Assembly: GCA_051453625.1 (NCBI GenBank)
Contig: JBOZIK010000001.1
Coordinates: 264,632,251 to 264,665,565, forward strand
Direction of reading: 5' to 3'
DNA from: Welwitschia mirabilis
Taxonomy: Eukaryota > Gnetophyta > Gnetopsida > Welwitschiales
DNA length: 33,315 nucleotides
The notes below the pieces were generated by a model, which was not told the DNA's origin, did not search any database, and saw only the letters and a program-made list of their open reading frames with translations. A program made the position numbers and the translations under genes. Below are positions 31,863 through 33,315 of this stretch, piece by piece (position 1 is the stretch's first letter; each line of letters begins with the position of its first letter).

Positions 31863-32024
31863 ATCTACCCCCACTGGAGGTAAACATAACTGAGCAGTTT
31901 ATCTAGTACATTTTGGTCCAAATCTTTTACCTACAAAACTTAATCTTATCTGCACATAATATATAATAATTTACACTACACCAGAGAAATTAGTTTAATA
32001 TTAATTAACAAATATAATCTAATA

Positions 32025-32849
32025 ATCTCTCCCTTTAACATTGATGACAAACAATTAAGTGATTTTAAAAAATCTGAAAGAATTTAAGCTCATTTACCAA
32101 ATACTTTTAAGCACACATTTAAAAATAAAAACTCCCCCTTACATCAAGGCAAATATACATTTAAGCAAAGAGTAAAATACATAAACATTTGAAATCCCAA
32201 TATCTCAATATCTTAAAAAAGACTTTTGAAAGCACACTACCATTATTTCTCCCCTATGGACATCAATGGTAAATAAATATTAAATTTAGATAAACGACCA
32301 TAACTAGTCTTTCTCTATGTTGGTACTAAATGATAAATAATGATAAGCTAAAATTTTGAAACATATTTAGACATTTTGAATAAACAAAAATTTTTTTTAG
32401 TGCTTTTAAATGAGACAAGTTTTGAATATGCACATAATTTTATCAAAAGTGATGATAAAAAACACTTATGAATTACACATTTAAATGATACCCTTTGAGA
32501 TCACAATACAATACTAAATGATAATGCAAAACATGATTGGAGAAATACTAAATGATTTGATTTTTAAAAAAGATTTAACTCATTTTCAATTGAGATAATA
32601 ATTTTAATTTTATTCCCAAATATTGCACTCAAAAATACCACAATAATGTAAGAATTGAGCTCAAACATAAGACTGGGTTTTATTAACAAACAAATCATTA
32701 CAAAGTTTCAAACTAAAAAAGAAAGAAAGAAATGCTCATGAAGAGCATACATTTGGAAAAAAAATTTACTAATAGGCATAAATCTCTCTTTTTAACAACA
32801 AAAGCAAAAGAGAGAATAACACAACTATGATATGAAAGACAAGAAGGAT
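32025..32849 (-). promoter_or_regulatory. Multiple polypurine tracts and non-coding 3' region of element B
   Basis: On the - strand the tract AAAGGGAGAGAT (32025-32036) abuts the LTR. Further tracts are TAAGGGGGAGT (about 32131-32141) and AGGGGAGAAA (about 32246-32255). Two of the tracts lie beside CATCAATG-like words. This is the same arrangement as in element A. The rest is A+T-rich with no coding sequence. Confidence 0.7.
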
Positions 32850-33315
32850 TTAATTTGATTCTTCCTCTTCTTCTTCTTCTTCTTCTTCTTCATATTCCTC
32901 CTCTGAATCTTCTTCATCTCTATCGGTATAAGCAAAGCTGATACCTTCAGCTGAAGTATCCATAATATCATATCCAACTGCTATGAGTGCTTCTTTCATA
33001 TGCCTAGTGCGAGAGTCAATCCATTTCAAATATGAAAGAGTCTCATATGGAGATGTTACTTTTAGGGTTTCGAAAGTGGATTTCTTCGAAGGAGTAAAGA
33101 TATGTATGTGAGAGAAAGTCACACACCCAATGGGTGACAAAGGCTAAAGTGTCTCTAAAGAAGGATGTAGATTAACACAGAAATGACGACAGATTTTAGT
33201 GATAAGCACAGAGTAGGGTAGAGCCCTAGTTCTGTGAAACTCCAACTATGAAGCCATATTTTTTAATATTATGGTAGAAGCATCAATAGAATGCTTAGTT
33301 CCTACCAAATACATC
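32850..33315 (-). pseudogene. Third ORF of element B, C-terminal part, PF20167-like, E-rich tail
   Basis: One reading frame enters from the right edge (MYLVGTKHSIDAS at 33314) and ends at 32850. It includes RALPYSVLITKICRHFCVNL, then FTPSKKSTFETLKV, a helical segment with HMKEALIAVGYDI, and a tail of about 30 residues that is nearly all Glu, Asp and Ser. The LPY...LLT.I.RHF.V pattern is typical of the PF20167-type plant transposon proteins (from memory). The helical segment plus acidic end mirrors the end of the third ORF in element A. Two in-frame stops (plus-strand CTA at 33246-33248 and 33144-33146) break it. It lies between the polypurine region and, presumably, pol beyond the window. Role unknown. 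Confidence 0.7.

Larger units (their letters stand above)
30751..32024 (-). mobile_element. 3' LTR of Sirevirus-like element B
   Basis: On + it starts TGATAGGATCGAGAACC and ends ATCTAATA, followed at once by ATCTCTCCCTTT, the complement of a polypurine tract. Read on the - strand it would begin T(A)TTAGATT and end GATCCTATCA; canonical TGTTA...TAACA ends have each picked up one change. Internal signs are a TATA-like TATAAATAG (31444-31452, -), a 73-bp palindromic array in U3 (31642-31862), and a 35-bp repeat downstream of the TATA. About 1274 bp. The element body continues to the right beyond the window, so the other LTR and the target-site duplication cannot be seen. Confidence 0.85.

Overview
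This window looks like intergenic, repeat-filled nuclear DNA of a flowering plant. The evidence is plant-type Ty1/copia and Ty3/gypsy polyproteins, plant L1-type LINEs with a DUF4283-like ORF1, tRNA-derived SINEs, and strongly A+T-rich sequence between them. The species cannot be fixed from the sequence. I see no intact host gene, rRNA or functional tRNA gene; almost every recognisable coding segment is a decayed transposable element. Five N runs (1228-1608, 4493-4721, 13891-14280, 18499-19111, 25294-25393) interrupt the assembly.

Left end (1-4870, + strand): the 3' part of a Sirevirus-like Ty1/copia element, here called element A. In order it has the integrase C-terminus, reverse transcriptase (YIDD kept), RNase H, a spacer, a third ORF with four internal stops (2385-3431) that resembles the plant 'putative transposon protein' family (PF20167 type), several polypurine tracts, and a 3' LTR (3860-4870) whose U3 carries six roughly 57-bp palindromic repeats.

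Middle left (about 5950-13890, - strand): two L1-type LINE remnants lie head to tail, both reading leftward. The first (8330-5950) has endonuclease and RT motifs. The second (13890-10190) has an ORF1 DUF4283-like segment and RT.

Centre (14600-21665): two copies of one SINE family (14617-14822 and 19263-19467, both + and both ending in poly(T)); a different - strand SINE with a target-site duplication (18021-18277); a - strand LINE of non-L1 type (16790-15850); and the 3' part of a + strand L1 (19812 to about 21665).

Middle right (22806-26670): a degenerate tandem array of about fifteen 51-bp units, a CA microsatellite, and an unidentified retroelement-like region containing an 83-bp repeat on both sides of a 100-N gap.

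Right end (27720-33315, - strand): a decayed Ty3/gypsy pol (integrase, RNase H, RT with YVND in place of YxDD). It is followed by a second Sirevirus-like element, element B, whose LTR (30751-32024), polypurine tracts and E-rich third ORF run off the right edge. Elements A and B face away from each other in sequence orientation, yet share one layout: third ORF, multiple polypurine tracts, and an LTR with a palindromic U3 array. That shared design is the most interesting signal here.
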